Below are positions 36,555 through 44,667 of a stretch of 64,000 bases of DNA, in pieces. The notes beneath the pieces were generated by a model, which saw only the letters and a program-made list of their open reading frames with translations, was not told the DNA's origin and made no database searches. Every line of letters starts with the position of its first letter. Position 1 is the stretch's first letter. Made by a program: the position numbers and the translations under genes. Source of the DNA: Brachybacterium kimchii (GTDB lineage Bacteria; Actinomycetota; Actinomycetes; Actinomycetales; Dermabacteraceae); NCBI RefSeq assembly GCF_023373525.1, contig NZ_CP097218.1, positions 1,054,001 through 1,118,000 of the forward strand, given 5' to 3'.

Positions 36555-36848
36555 TCAGCGCACGGGGGCGGGGAGCGTCGAGGAGACGCGGATGATCCGG
36601 CGTCGCATCCACACCCGCTTCTCGCCGCCGTAGTAGTGCCGCGTGCGCACGAGGTCCCAGCGTCCGTACTCGGACTCTGCCGCGAGCGCAGTGCGCACGC
36701 TGCGGATCGAAGTCCCCCGCGGGACGGCGAGGACCTGGAACTCGTAGTCCTCGGGGGAGCGGCCCTTCTCGACGGGGAGATCGCGGCCCCCGAGCGGGGA
36801 GGGCACGGGCAGGCGGCGGAACGGCGGGGGACCCTGCGGACGGGGCAC
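36555..36848 (-). CDS. DUF5703 family protein
   Basis: A 97-aa protein whose core DYEFQVLAVPRGTS, SEYGRWDLVRTRHYYGG and RVWMRRRIIRV matches the DUF5703 family of actinobacteria; function unknown. Many in-frame starts exist up to 37010. GTG 36848 is chosen because GAGGAGA ends about 6 nt before it; the GTG two codons upstream is too close to the SD. The N-terminus is Pro/Arg-rich. Confidence 0.8.
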   Translation of the reverse strand: MPRPQGPPPFRRLPVPSPLGGRDLPVEKGRSPEDYEFQVLAVPRGTSIRSVRTALAAESEYGRWDLVRTRHYYGGEKRVWMRRRIIRVSSTLPAPVR

Positions 36849-36960
36849 GAGCACTCTCCTCACAGGAGCGGATCGGCGCGGCGCCGAGCGGCAGGGCGCG
36901 GGTCGCGTCCGGGCGCCGTCCGGTGTCGACGGGGACTGTCCATTCTGCCCGGCGACGGGG

Positions 36961-36966
36961 TACGGT
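36961..36966 (+). promoter_or_regulatory. -10 element of a probable leaderless promoter (Asp-rich protein)
   Basis: TACGGT, exactly 6 nt, then ATG 36973; no SD. Confidence 0.7.
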
Positions 36967-36972
36967 CCAACC

Positions 36973-37326
36973 ATGAACACGGACCCGCGTTCGGCCCTCG
37001 CCGCACTCATCGCCGCTCTGGAACGACACTACGAGGCCGCCGCCTCCTCGCGCGGCGACGACGACCCCGCCCTCGAGGCGGCAACGGAGGGCCTGACCAC
37101 GGCCTTCGACGCGTACGACGATGCCCTGTTCGACGCCTACGACGTGGCGACGCCGCTCATCGTCTTCGACGGGGACGACGAGGACGACGACTACGAGGAC
37201 GACGACGACTACGACGACCTCGATGACGACGATCTGGACGACGACGGCTTCGAGGACGACGAGGACGACGAGGAGGGTCCCGACGGTGAGGGCGAGTTCG
37301 ACGGCGCCCAGGACCTGGAGCGCTGA
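36973..37326 (+). CDS. Small protein with Asp/Glu-rich tail (hypothetical)
   Basis: A 117-aa protein. The first ~65 residues form an Ala-rich helical domain (ALAALIAALERHYEAAASSRG, TTAFDAYDDALFDAYD), and residues about 66-112 are nearly all Asp and Glu with a few Tyr/Phe. The tail is encoded by runs of GAC/GAG triplets. Proteins of this shape occur near uppP/mshC in Micrococcales, but I know no function; a histone-like mimic or metal/cation buffer is speculation. Confidence 0.75.
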   Translation: MNTDPRSALAALIAALERHYEAAASSRGDDDPALEAATEGLTTAFDAYDDALFDAYDVATPLIVFDGDDEDDDYEDDDDYDDLDDDDLDDDGFEDDEDDEEGPDGEGEFDGAQDLER

Positions 37327-37386
37327 GAGCACCTTCCCGACCGGCTGACGGGGAGACGTTCCCTACTCCTTCGCCACCCACGGCGC

Positions 37387-37415
37387 GCGGCGCCCGCCCC
37401 ACAGGCGGGCGCCGC
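37387..37415 (+). terminator. Terminator after the Asp-rich gene
   Basis: gcggcgcccgcc pairs with ggcgggcgccgc, a perfect 12-bp stem with a 5-nt loop, immediately followed by the uppP -10. Confidence 0.7.
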
Positions 37416-37416
37416 G

Positions 37417-37422
37417 TACTGT
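37417..37422 (+). promoter_or_regulatory. Candidate -10 element for uppP
   Basis: TACTGT directly after the terminator stem; it gives a leader of about 46 nt containing the AGGAGA SD. Confidence 0.5.
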
Positions 37423-37474
37423 GTGCGGGGCGCTGAGCGCCCGGCCTCCGTCCCCGAGCACTGCAGGAGAACGC

Positions 37475-38353
37475 GTGTCCATCCTCGATGCGATCATCCT
37501 CGGCATCGTCCAGGGGCTCACCGAGTTCCTGCCCGTCTCCTCGAGCGCGCATCTGCGCGTGGTCGGCGAGCTGCTCATGCCCGGCCAGGATCCCGGCGCG
37601 GCCTTCACCGCGATCGTGCAGCTGGGCACCGAGACCGCCGTCCTGCTGTACTTCTGGAAGGACATCACGCGGATCATCGGCCGCTGGTTCCGGGCGCTGG
37701 TCGGCAGGGTCCCGCAGTCGGACCCCGACGTGCGCATGGGGTGGCTGGTGATCATCGGCTCGATCCCGATCGGCGTGCTCGGCCTGGCCTTCGAGGAGCA
37801 GATCGACAGCGGTCTGCGGAACCTGTACATCACCGCCGCGATGCTCATCCTGTTCGGCGTGCTCCTCGCCGCCGCGGACCGCCTCGGGCCCCAGCGCAAG
37901 CAGCTCACCGAGCTCAGCTGGAGGGACGGCATCCTGTTCGGCCTCGCCCAGGCCCTCGCGCTGATCCCCGGCGTCTCCCGCTCGGGCGGCACCATCACCG
38001 CGGGCCTCGCCATGGGCTACACCCGCAAGGCCTCCGCGCGCTACGCCTTCCTGCTCGCGGTCCCCGCGGTCTTCGCCTCGGGCCTCTACAAGGCGGCCAA
38101 GGAGGTGCCGCCGCTGCTGAGCGCCGACGGCCGCGCCGCGGCGGCCGCCGCGGGACAGCCCTCGCTGCTCGCGATCATCATCGCGACCGTGGTCGCCTTC
38201 GGCATCGGCTACGCGGTCATCGTCTGGTTCATGAAGCTCATCGAGAACCGCTCCTACCTGCCCTTCGTGGCCTACCGCATCGCCGCCGGCGCGCTGCTGC
38301 TGGTGCTGCTGACCACGGGCGTGCTCGACCCGCTCGCGGGCTCGACCGCCTGA
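37475..38353 (+). CDS. uppP: Undecaprenyl-diphosphatase (BacA/UppP)
   Basis: Integral membrane phosphatase that recycles the C55 lipid carrier of peptidoglycan synthesis; overproduction gives bacitracin resistance in other bacteria. The 292-aa protein has the two active-site signatures [14 protein letters not shown] and [14 protein letters not shown], and about eight hydrophobic segments. GTG 37475 follows AGGAGA by 5 nt; an upstream GTG at 37421 would add 18 residues before the conserved start. Confidence 0.96.
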   Translation: MSILDAIILGIVQGLTEFLPVSSSAHLRVVGELLMPGQDPGAAFTAIVQLGTETAVLLYFWKDITRIIGRWFRALVGRVPQSDPDVRMGWLVIIGSIPIGVLGLAFEEQIDSGLRNLYITAAMLILFGVLLAAADRLGPQRKQLTELSWRDGILFGLAQALALIPGVSRSGGTITAGLAMGYTRKASARYAFLLAVPAVFASGLYKAAKEVPPLLSADGRAAAAAAGQPSLLAIIIATVVAFGIGYAVIVWFMKLIENRSYLPFVAYRIAAGALLLVLLTTGVLDPLAGSTA

Positions 38354-38444
38354 CGCACGGCGGCTCCCGCCGTCGGCGGCCCGGGCCGCGGACGCGCCGT
38401 GTGGTCCATCCCTCCCGCCCCGCCGGGCCGGGGGACGGGGTCCG

Positions 38445-38450
38445 TATGAT
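38445..38450 (+). promoter_or_regulatory. -10 element of a probable leaderless promoter (mshC)
   Basis: TATGAT, the closest match to consensus among these elements, exactly 6 nt before GTG 38457; no SD. Confidence 0.75.
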
Positions 38451-38456
38451 CATCGG

Positions 38457-39800
38457 GTGCGCTCCTGGAACTCGCCCCTGATCAGCCCGCTTCCCGCTTC
38501 CGGGCTCCCGCCGCGGCTGCACGACTCCCGCACCGGTCGCATCGAGCCCGTGCCCGTGCTGACCCCGGGGCGCGCGCGCCTGTACGTCTGCGGCATCACC
38601 CCGTACGACGCGACCCACCTGGGCCACGCCGCGACCTACCATGCGGCCGACCTCATGCGCCGCGCCTTCCTCGACCAGGGCCTCGAGGTCGAGCTCGCCC
38701 AGAACGTCACCGACGTCGACGACCCGCTGCTCGAGCGCGCCGACCGCGACGGCATCGACTGGCGCGACCTCGCCCAGCGGGAGACCGACCTGTTCCGCGA
38801 GGACATGGCGCACCTGCGCATCCTCGCCCCGCAGACGTACCGCTCGGTGAGCGAGTCGATGGACGGGATCATCGGCCTCGTCGACGAGATCCGGCGCGCG
38901 GGCCGCGCCTACCAGGTCCCCACTCCCGACGCCGCGGGCGAGGACTGGTACCTCGATCTGGCGATGGACGGCTCCCTCGGCGCGGTCTGCGGGTGGAGCG
39001 AGGAGCAGATGCTCGAGGTCTTCGCCGACCGCGGGGGAGACCCCGAGCGGCCCGGCAAGCGCGGCATCTTCGACCCTCTGCTGTGGCGCGCGGAGCGCGA
39101 GGGCGAGCCCGCCTGGGACGCCGGCGAGCTGGGTCGCGGCCGCCCGGGCTGGCACGTGGAGTGCGTGTGCATCTCCCGCGACGCCCTGGGCCTGCCCGTC
39201 GACGTGCAGACCGGAGGGCGCGATCTCGTCTTCCCCCATCACGACATGTGCGCCGCGCACGCCACGGCGCTCGGCCGCCCCTTCGCTGGCGTCTACCCGC
39301 ACACCGGGATGGTCGCCTATGAGGGCGAGAAGATGAGCAAGTCGCTGGGCAACCTCGTCTTCGTCTCCAAGCTCGTCGAGGCGGGAACGGATCCGATGGC
39401 GATCCGCCTGGTCCTCATGGCCCACCACTACCGCTCCGACTGGGAGTGGACCGACGCCGAGCTGGCCGCGGCCGAGGAGCGACTGGCGGCCTACCGCGCC
39501 GCCGCCGCCCGCGACGCCGAGCGCAGCGGATCCGCGGCCGACGGGGAGGCCGAGTCGCCCCGCACGGAGATCGTCGCCGCGCTGCGCCACGCCCTGCGGG
39601 AGGACCTCGACACCCCGACCGCGCTCGCGGTGCTCGACGACTGGGCCGCCGGCCGCCCCCTCGACGCCCGCCTGGCCGCGCCGGCCGAGGACGCCGAGGC
39701 CGCCCCGGCGCGCTCGGCGGACGAGGGCGATCGGGCTTCCGAGCAGCCGTCCGACGTCCCCGCGGCGCTCGACGCGCTGTTCGGGATCGTCCTGGACTGA
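38457..39800 (+). CDS. mshC: L-cysteine:1D-myo-inositol 2-amino-2-deoxy-alpha-D-glucopyranoside ligase
   Basis: Joins cysteine to GlcN-inositol in mycothiol synthesis, the actinobacterial substitute for glutathione. It is a cysteinyl-tRNA-synthetase homologue of 447 aa with YVCGITPYDATHLGHA (zinc Cys45, HLGH 54-57), NVTDVDDPLLERA, RPGWHVEC, FPHHD and KMSKS. It is MshC, not CysS, because the N-terminus starts MRSWNSP, the ITPYDATHLGHAATY signature is MshC-specific and the anticodon-binding C-terminal domain is missing. The acidic Ala-rich stretch near 385-430 is an insertion of low complexity. Confidence 0.94.
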   Translation: MRSWNSPLISPLPASGLPPRLHDSRTGRIEPVPVLTPGRARLYVCGITPYDATHLGHAATYHAADLMRRAFLDQGLEVELAQNVTDVDDPLLERADRDGIDWRDLAQRETDLFREDMAHLRILAPQTYRSVSESMDGIIGLVDEIRRAGRAYQVPTPDAAGEDWYLDLAMDGSLGAVCGWSEEQMLEVFADRGGDPERPGKRGIFDPLLWRAEREGEPAWDAGELGRGRPGWHVECVCISRDALGLPVDVQTGGRDLVFPHHDMCAAHATALGRPFAGVYPHTGMVAYEGEKMSKSLGNLVFVSKLVEAGTDPMAIRLVLMAHHYRSDWEWTDAELAAAEERLAAYRAAAARDAERSGSAADGEAESPRTEIVAALRHALREDLDTPTALAVLDDWAAGRPLDARLAAPAEDAEAAPARSADEGDRASEQPSDVPAALDALFGIVLD

Positions 39801-39876
39801 CCGCCGCCGCGGTCTCGGAAGGAGCCTCCCCGGTCGATCCTCCGGGGCTCCGCTCCTCCGGGTGCTCGCTGGGCCC

Positions 39877-40683
39877 TCAGTCCTCGCCCTCGCGGCGGCG
39901 CAGGAAGCGCTCGAACTCCTTGGCGATCGCATCGCCCGAGGCCTCCGGGAGGTCCTCGGCGTCCTGCGCCTCCTCGAGCCGCGCGACGTACTCGGAGATG
40001 TCCGGGTCGTTGCGCGAGAGCTCCTCGACCCCGCGCTCCCAGGCCTCGGCGTCCTCCTCGAGCTCCTGCATCGGCAGCGGCGCGCTGACATGGTCCTGGA
40101 GCGCTCGCACCAGGGCGAGCACGGCCTTGGGCGAGGCGTTCTGCGAGACGTAATGGGGGACCTGCACCCAGATGCTCGAGGTCCGCACGCCCAGGCTCAC
40201 GGCCGCGCGCGCGAGCACGGTGGGGATGCCGATCGGCCCCTCGTACGACTCGGCGTCGGCCTGCTCGGCGGTGCCCGGCTCGATCTGGTCGCTCACCGGG
40301 AGCGGCCGCGTGTGCGGGGCGTCGGCCAGGAGCGCGCCCAGGGAGATCAGCCGGGTGGCGTCGGCCCCCAGCAGGCGGTCGAGGACCTGACGGCAGAACG
40401 CGCCCCAGCGCAGGGACGGCTCGGCCCCGTGGACGAGCAGCAGCTCGGGTCCGCGGGGAGGGGTCACCAGCTCGATCCGGGTGTCCGGCCAGTCGATGAC
40501 CTTGCGGCCGTCGGCGTCCAGACGCAGCTCGGGGCGGTGCACCTGGAAGTCGACGTACTCCTCGGCCGGGATCCGGGCGATGGTGCGGGAGGGCCAGGCC
40601 GACAGCAGGTGCTCGATGGCCCCGGTCGCCGCTTCGCCGGCGTCGTTCCAGCCGCTGAAGGCACAGATCGCGATGCGGGTCAT
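39877..40683 (-). CDS. PAC2 family protein
   Basis: A 268-aa cytoplasmic protein with the PAC2 fold signatures FSGWNDAGEAATGAIEHL, YVDFQVHRPELRLDADGR, GAEPSLRW and VPHYVSQNASPKAVLALV. Related proteins are proteasome-assembly chaperones in eukaryotes; in actinobacteria the role is unknown. Its position at the left end of the pupylation cluster (arc, dop, pup, pafA) is conserved and suggestive. The C-terminal ~50 residues are acidic and predicted helical. Confidence 0.92.
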   Translation of the reverse strand: MTRIAICAFSGWNDAGEAATGAIEHLLSAWPSRTIARIPAEEYVDFQVHRPELRLDADGRKVIDWPDTRIELVTPPRGPELLLVHGAEPSLRWGAFCRQVLDRLLGADATRLISLGALLADAPHTRPLPVSDQIEPGTAEQADAESYEGPIGIPTVLARAAVSLGVRTSSIWVQVPHYVSQNASPKAVLALVRALQDHVSAPLPMQELEEDAEAWERGVEELSRNDPDISEYVARLEEAQDAEDLPEASGDAIAKEFERFLRRREGED

Positions 40684-40689
40684 CCCCGC

Positions 40690-40695
40690 AGTCTA
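40690..40695 (-). promoter_or_regulatory. -10 element of a probable leaderless promoter (PAC2 gene)
   Basis: TAGACT on the minus strand, exactly 6 nt before the ATG at 40683; no SD. Confidence 0.7.
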
Positions 40696-40716
40696 GGACC
40701 CTCCAGGTCGCCCGCG

Positions 40717-40722
40717 TAGGGT
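40717..40722 (+). promoter_or_regulatory. Candidate -10 element for the site-2 protease gene
   Basis: TAGGGT, divergent from the PAC2 promoter only 22 bp away. It lies about 92 nt before the ATG at 40815. Confidence 0.5.
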
Positions 40723-40814
40723 GCGGTGACGTGGCCGTCACCTGCGACGCCACCCGGATGCCGTCCGCCCGCGCGGTCCGTCCGCCGCCCGCCTGCGACC
40801 ACGCCGGAGGATCG

Positions 40815-41948
40815 ATGCCCGCGCCCAGCCTGCGCCTGCCCGGACTGCCGCCGATCCGGATCTCCGGCGCGACCCTGGTGATGGTCGCCGTGATCACCCT
40901 GCTCGTCGCCCCGGGCTTCCGCATCATCCCCGGCATCACCTCGGCCGGGGTGCTGGTGCTCTCCCTCGCCGTCGGCGTCTCGCTCGTCGTCTCCGTGGCC
41001 CTGCACGAGATCGGCCATGCCCTCGTCGCGCGCGCCTCCGGCGCGCACGTCGACCACATCGCTCTCACCCTGTGGGGAGGCCACACCACCTACCGGGCCC
41101 GACGGGTGGGATCCCTGCCCTCGGTCCTGATCTCCCTCGCCGGTCCCGCCGTGAACCTCGTCATCGCCGTCGCGGCGGCGCTGGCCGAGCGCGCGGCCCC
41201 CGGTGCCGGCAGCTCCCACCTGCTCACGATGATCTCGAGCCTGAACTGGGCGCTCGCGGTGTTCAACGTGCTGCCCGGGCTGCCGATGGACGGCGGCCGG
41301 GCGCTCGAGTCCCTGCTCGGCGCGCTCCTGCCCAGCCCCCGCACGGCCACCCGCATCACCGCCTGGATCGGACGGGTGATCGCGATCATGGTCGTCGCCG
41401 GCCCGCTGCTCGCCGCGCTCCGGTTCCCCGGCAGCACGAGCCTGATCCTCGTGCTGTGGGGCGTGATGATCGGGATGATGCTCTGGCGCGGCGCCGGCGA
41501 CGCCCTGCGCGAGGCGGGTCTGCGCGAGCGCGTGCTCGCGCTGCGCGCAGGAGACCTCATGGTCCGCATCCCCCTCGTGCGGGCCGACGCACCGCTCACC
41601 TCGCTGCCCTCCGGGGCCGAGGATCCTTCCGCGGCCGCGCAGCCCGCGGACGCCACCGACCGCGGGGCACCGCACCTTCTCGTGCTGGACCCGTCGCACG
41701 GCGTCGGCGTCCTCGACGAGCAGGCCCTCGCCTCCGTGCCCGAGCCCCAGCGCCCTGCCGTCCCGACGGGCGCGGTGACCACCTGGCTCGGCGCCCCCGG
41801 GCGACTCTCCGAGGACCTCTCGGGAGAGGACCTCGTGGAGGCGGTGCAGACCCAGCGCCGCGCCGTGCACCTCGTGATCGGGGACAGCGGGGAGATCGTC
41901 GGCGTCGTCACCACGGCGATGATCGATCGCGCCCTCCAGCAGGGCTGA
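40815..41948 (+). CDS. Site-2 protease (M50) with C-terminal CBS region
   Basis: Intramembrane zinc metalloprotease. The 377-aa protein has HEIGH (H64, E65, H68) in a membrane helix and the third ligand D159 in LPGLPMDGGRAL, both intact, within about six hydrophobic segments; residues from ~245 (LRAGDLMVRIPLVRADAPL to GEIVGVVTTAMIDRAL) form a cytoplasmic CBS pair, as in mycobacterial Rip3. ATG 40815 is chosen because GGAGG lies 4 nt upstream; the open frame also offers GTG 40731. Substrate (for example an anti-sigma factor) is not in the window. Confidence 0.92.
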   Translation: MPAPSLRLPGLPPIRISGATLVMVAVITLLVAPGFRIIPGITSAGVLVLSLAVGVSLVVSVALHEIGHALVARASGAHVDHIALTLWGGHTTYRARRVGSLPSVLISLAGPAVNLVIAVAAALAERAAPGAGSSHLLTMISSLNWALAVFNVLPGLPMDGGRALESLLGALLPSPRTATRITAWIGRVIAIMVVAGPLLAALRFPGSTSLILVLWGVMIGMMLWRGAGDALREAGLRERVLALRAGDLMVRIPLVRADAPLTSLPSGAEDPSAAAQPADATDRGAPHLLVLDPSHGVGVLDEQALASVPEPQRPAVPTGAVTTWLGAPGRLSEDLSGEDLVEAVQTQRRAVHLVIGDSGEIVGVVTTAMIDRALQQG

Positions 41949-41952
41949 CGCC

Positions 41953-41958
41953 TAGACT
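41953..41958 (+). promoter_or_regulatory. -10 element of a probable leaderless promoter (trmI and pupylation genes)
   Basis: TAGACT, 7 nt, ATG 41966; no SD. As trmI, arc, dop, pup and pafA follow with no gap larger than 4 nt, this may drive the whole cluster. Confidence 0.65.
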
Positions 41959-41965
41959 GGTGTGC

Positions 41966-43072
41966 ATGACCTCAGCCGCCGATGAGACCCCCCTGCACGG
42001 GGCTCCGCAGGAGACTCCGCAGAGCACCCCGCAGCCGCAGTCGCCCCAGCCCGCCCCGCGGGCGGAGCGGCCGGGACTGGACCGCACGGGGCCCTTCGTC
42101 CTCGGCGACAAGGTCCAGCTGGCCGACTCCAAGAACCGTCTGCACACGATCACCCTGCGCGAGGGCGGCGAGTTCCACAGCCATCGCGGCGTCCTGCGCC
42201 ACGCCGATCTGCTCGGCGCGGAGGACGGCGTGATCGTCGAGGACTCGCAGGGCAACCCCTTCCAGGCGCTGCGGCCCCTCTACGCGGACTACATGCTCTC
42301 GATGCCCCGCGGCGCCGCGATCATCTACCCCAAGGACTCCGCGCAGATCCTCATGTGGGGCGACATCTTCCCCGGCGCCCGCGTCCTCGAGGCGGGCGTG
42401 GGATCGGGCGGCCTCACCACGGCGCTGCTGCGCGCGATCGGCGAGCACGGGAGCCTGCGCTCGATCGAGCGCCGCGAGGAGTTCGCGCAGGTCGCCCGCG
42501 AGAACGTCGAGACCTTCTTCGGCGGCGCGCCCTCGACATGGGACCTGCGGATCGGGGACTTCCAGGACGTCGCCGCGCAGATGGCCCGCGAGGGGGAGAG
42601 CGCGGACCGCGTGGTCCTGGACATGCTCGCGCCCTGGGAGTGCGTGGACGCCGCGGCCGAGGTCCTCGTCTCGGGAGGCGTGTACCTCGCCTACGTCGCG
42701 ACTGTCACCCAGCTCTCGCGCACCGCGGAGGCGCTGCGGGACCACGGCGAGTTCACCGAGCCCTCCGCCTGGGAGAGCTTCGTGAGGCCCTGGCACCTCG
42801 AGGGCCTCGCCGTGCGTCCCGAGCACCGCATGAACGCCCACACGGGCTTCCTGCTCACTGCGCGCCGCACCGCCCACGGCACCCAGGCCCTGCGGCGCAC
42901 GCGTCGGCCCGCGCCGGGCTCGCAGGACGAGGCCGAGGTGAACCATCCGGACAACGAGGGCTTCGGCGGCTCCACCACCGAGTGGGGCGGCGAGGACCTG
43001 GGGGAGCGCGGCGTCGCGCCCCGCAAGATCAAGCGAGCCCTGCGGGACATCCGCCAGGGCAGGGACCGGTGA
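41966..43072 (+). CDS. trmI: tRNA (adenine(58)-N1)-methyltransferase
   Basis: SAM-dependent enzyme that makes m1A58 in the T-loop of tRNAs. The 368-aa protein has a Pro/Gln-rich N-terminal tail (about 1-45), an N-terminal beta domain, the SAM loop [16 protein letters not shown], the acidic [20 protein letters not shown] catalytic loop, and a C-terminal tail rich in charged residues. It stands directly before arc as in most actinobacteria. The downstream arc start lies 2 nt after its stop. Confidence 0.95.
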   Translation: MTSAADETPLHGAPQETPQSTPQPQSPQPAPRAERPGLDRTGPFVLGDKVQLADSKNRLHTITLREGGEFHSHRGVLRHADLLGAEDGVIVEDSQGNPFQALRPLYADYMLSMPRGAAIIYPKDSAQILMWGDIFPGARVLEAGVGSGGLTTALLRAIGEHGSLRSIERREEFAQVARENVETFFGGAPSTWDLRIGDFQDVAAQMAREGESADRVVLDMLAPWECVDAAAEVLVSGGVYLAYVATVTQLSRTAEALRDHGEFTEPSAWESFVRPWHLEGLAVRPEHRMNAHTGFLLTARRTAHGTQALRRTRRPAPGSQDEAEVNHPDNEGFGGSTTEWGGEDLGERGVAPRKIKRALRDIRQGRDR

Positions 43073-43074
43073 GG

Positions 43075-44667
43075 ATGAAGACCTACCAGGAGATGACCGA
43101 GGAGCTCGAGCGCTTCGCGGCCCAGAACGACCGTCTGGTGACGAGCCTGCGCTCCGCGCGGGCCCAGATCGTCGACCTCAAGAGCGATCTGGAGCGCGTG
43201 GGCGATCCGCCGAACTCGTACGCGACCTTCCTGCGCCGTGCCGAGGGCACCACCGTGGACGTCCTCCACAACGGCCGCCGTCTGCGCGTGGCGACCAGCG
43301 CCGACATCGACCTCGAGGCACTCCGCCCCGGCGCGGAGCTGCGGCTGAACGAGAGCCTCGCGGTGGTCGAGGTGGTCGACGCCCAGGAGACCGGCAGCGT
43401 GATCGTCGTCGAGGAGGCCCTCGCCGACGGCCGTGTGCTCGTGCAGGTCGGGCCCGACGACCTGCGTGCCTTCCGACGCTCGGGCGCCGTCGCCGAGATC
43501 ACCCTGGACGCGGGCGACCACGTGCTCGCAGACCTGCGCGCCCAGCTCGTCCTCGAGCGCATCGATCGTGCGGAGATCACCGACCTCGTCCTCGAGCAGG
43601 TGCCCGACACCTCCTTCTCCCGCATCGGCGGGCTCGGCGAGCAGATCGAGGCGATCCGGGACGCCGTCGAGCTGCCCTTCCTGCAGCAGGACCTCTACCG
43701 CGAGTACGGGCTGCGCCCGCCCAAGGGCGTGCTGCTGTACGGCCCTCCCGGCTGCGGCAAGACGATGATCGCCAAGGCCGTCGCCCACGAGCTCGCCGTG
43801 CGCTCGGCCGAGGCCCGCGGGGTGAGCGTCCAGGAGGCCCTGCAGCGCTCCTTCTTCCTCAACGTCAAGGGCCCCGAGCTGCTGAACAAGTACGTCGGCG
43901 AGACCGAGCGCTCGATCCGCCTGGTCTTCGAGCGCGCCCGCGAGCACGCCGAGTCCGGGCACCCCGTGGTCGTGTTCTTCGACGAGATGGAATCCCTGTT
44001 CCGCACCCGCGGCACGGGGCTCTCGAGCGACGTCGAGACCACGATCGTCCCCCAGCTGCTCGCCGAGATCGACGGCGTCGAGTCCCTCGAGAACGTGATC
44101 GTCATCGGCGCCTCGAACCGCGAGGACATGATCGACCCGGCGATCCTGCGCCCCGGCCGACTGGACGTGAAGATCCGCATCCGCCGGCCCGACGCGGACG
44201 CGGCCCGCGAGATCCTCGGCCTCTACCTCGATGCGGGCGTGCCCCTGCGCGAGAGCCGCGATGCGCTGCTGGACCTCACGGTCTCCGAGATCTACGCCGA
44301 GGGCGAGCACACCGCCTTCGTGCGCCTCGAGTACTCCGACGGCACCGCGGAGACCCTCCACTTCCGGGACTTCGTCTCCGGCGCGACCCTGCGCAACATC
44401 GTGGACCGCGCGAAGAAGTACGCCGTCAAGGACTACCTGGAGACGGGCGTGCCCGGGATCGCCGGCGCGCACCTCAGCGCCGCGGTCGCCCAGGAGTTCG
44501 CGGAGAACGAGGACCTGCCCTCCGGCGCGCACCCCGATGACTGGGCCCGCATCTCCGGTCGCCGCGGCCGCCGCGTCGAGCACGTCGTGCCGCTGCGCGC
44601 GGGCGGCGTGCCCGCCGCGCAGGCCGAGGCCGACGGGCCGACGGGGGAGGAGCCTCACGATGCATGA
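43075..44667 (+). CDS. arc: Proteasome-associated AAA ATPase ARC/Mpa
   Basis: Hexameric unfoldase that recognises Pup. The 530-aa protein has an N-terminal coiled coil (about 1-45: [31 protein letters not shown] region), tandem OB domains (45-170), Walker A GPPGCGKT (near 223), Walker [10 protein letters not shown], sensor ASNRED and an arginine finger in LRPGRLD. Functional ARC/Mpa proteins that feed a proteasome end in a GQYL-type motif; this one ends [10 protein letters not shown], with no such motif. ATG 43075 or GTG 43069 (two codons earlier) may start it. Overlaps dop by 8 nt. Confidence 0.95.
   Translation: MKTYQEMTEELERFAAQNDRLVTSLRSARAQIVDLKSDLERVGDPPNSYATFLRRAEGTTVDVLHNGRRLRVATSADIDLEALRPGAELRLNESLAVVEVVDAQETGSVIVVEEALADGRVLVQVGPDDLRAFRRSGAVAEITLDAGDHVLADLRAQLVLERIDRAEITDLVLEQVPDTSFSRIGGLGEQIEAIRDAVELPFLQQDLYREYGLRPPKGVLLYGPPGCGKTMIAKAVAHELAVRSAEARGVSVQEALQRSFFLNVKGPELLNKYVGETERSIRLVFERAREHAESGHPVVVFFDEMESLFRTRGTGLSSDVETTIVPQLLAEIDGVESLENVIVIGASNREDMIDPAILRPGRLDVKIRIRRPDADAAREILGLYLDAGVPLRESRDALLDLTVSEIYAEGEHTAFVRLEYSDGTAETLHFRDFVSGATLRNIVDRAKKYAVKDYLETGVPGIAGAHLSAAVAQEFAENEDLPSGAHPDDWARISGRRGRRVEHVVPLRAGGVPAAQAEADGPTGEEPHDA

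Noticed and set aside
38457..39800. Cysteinyl-tRNA synthetase
   Set aside because: KMSKS and zinc Cys are shared, but the MRSWNSP start, the ITPYDATHLGHAATY signature and the missing anticodon domain identify MshC.
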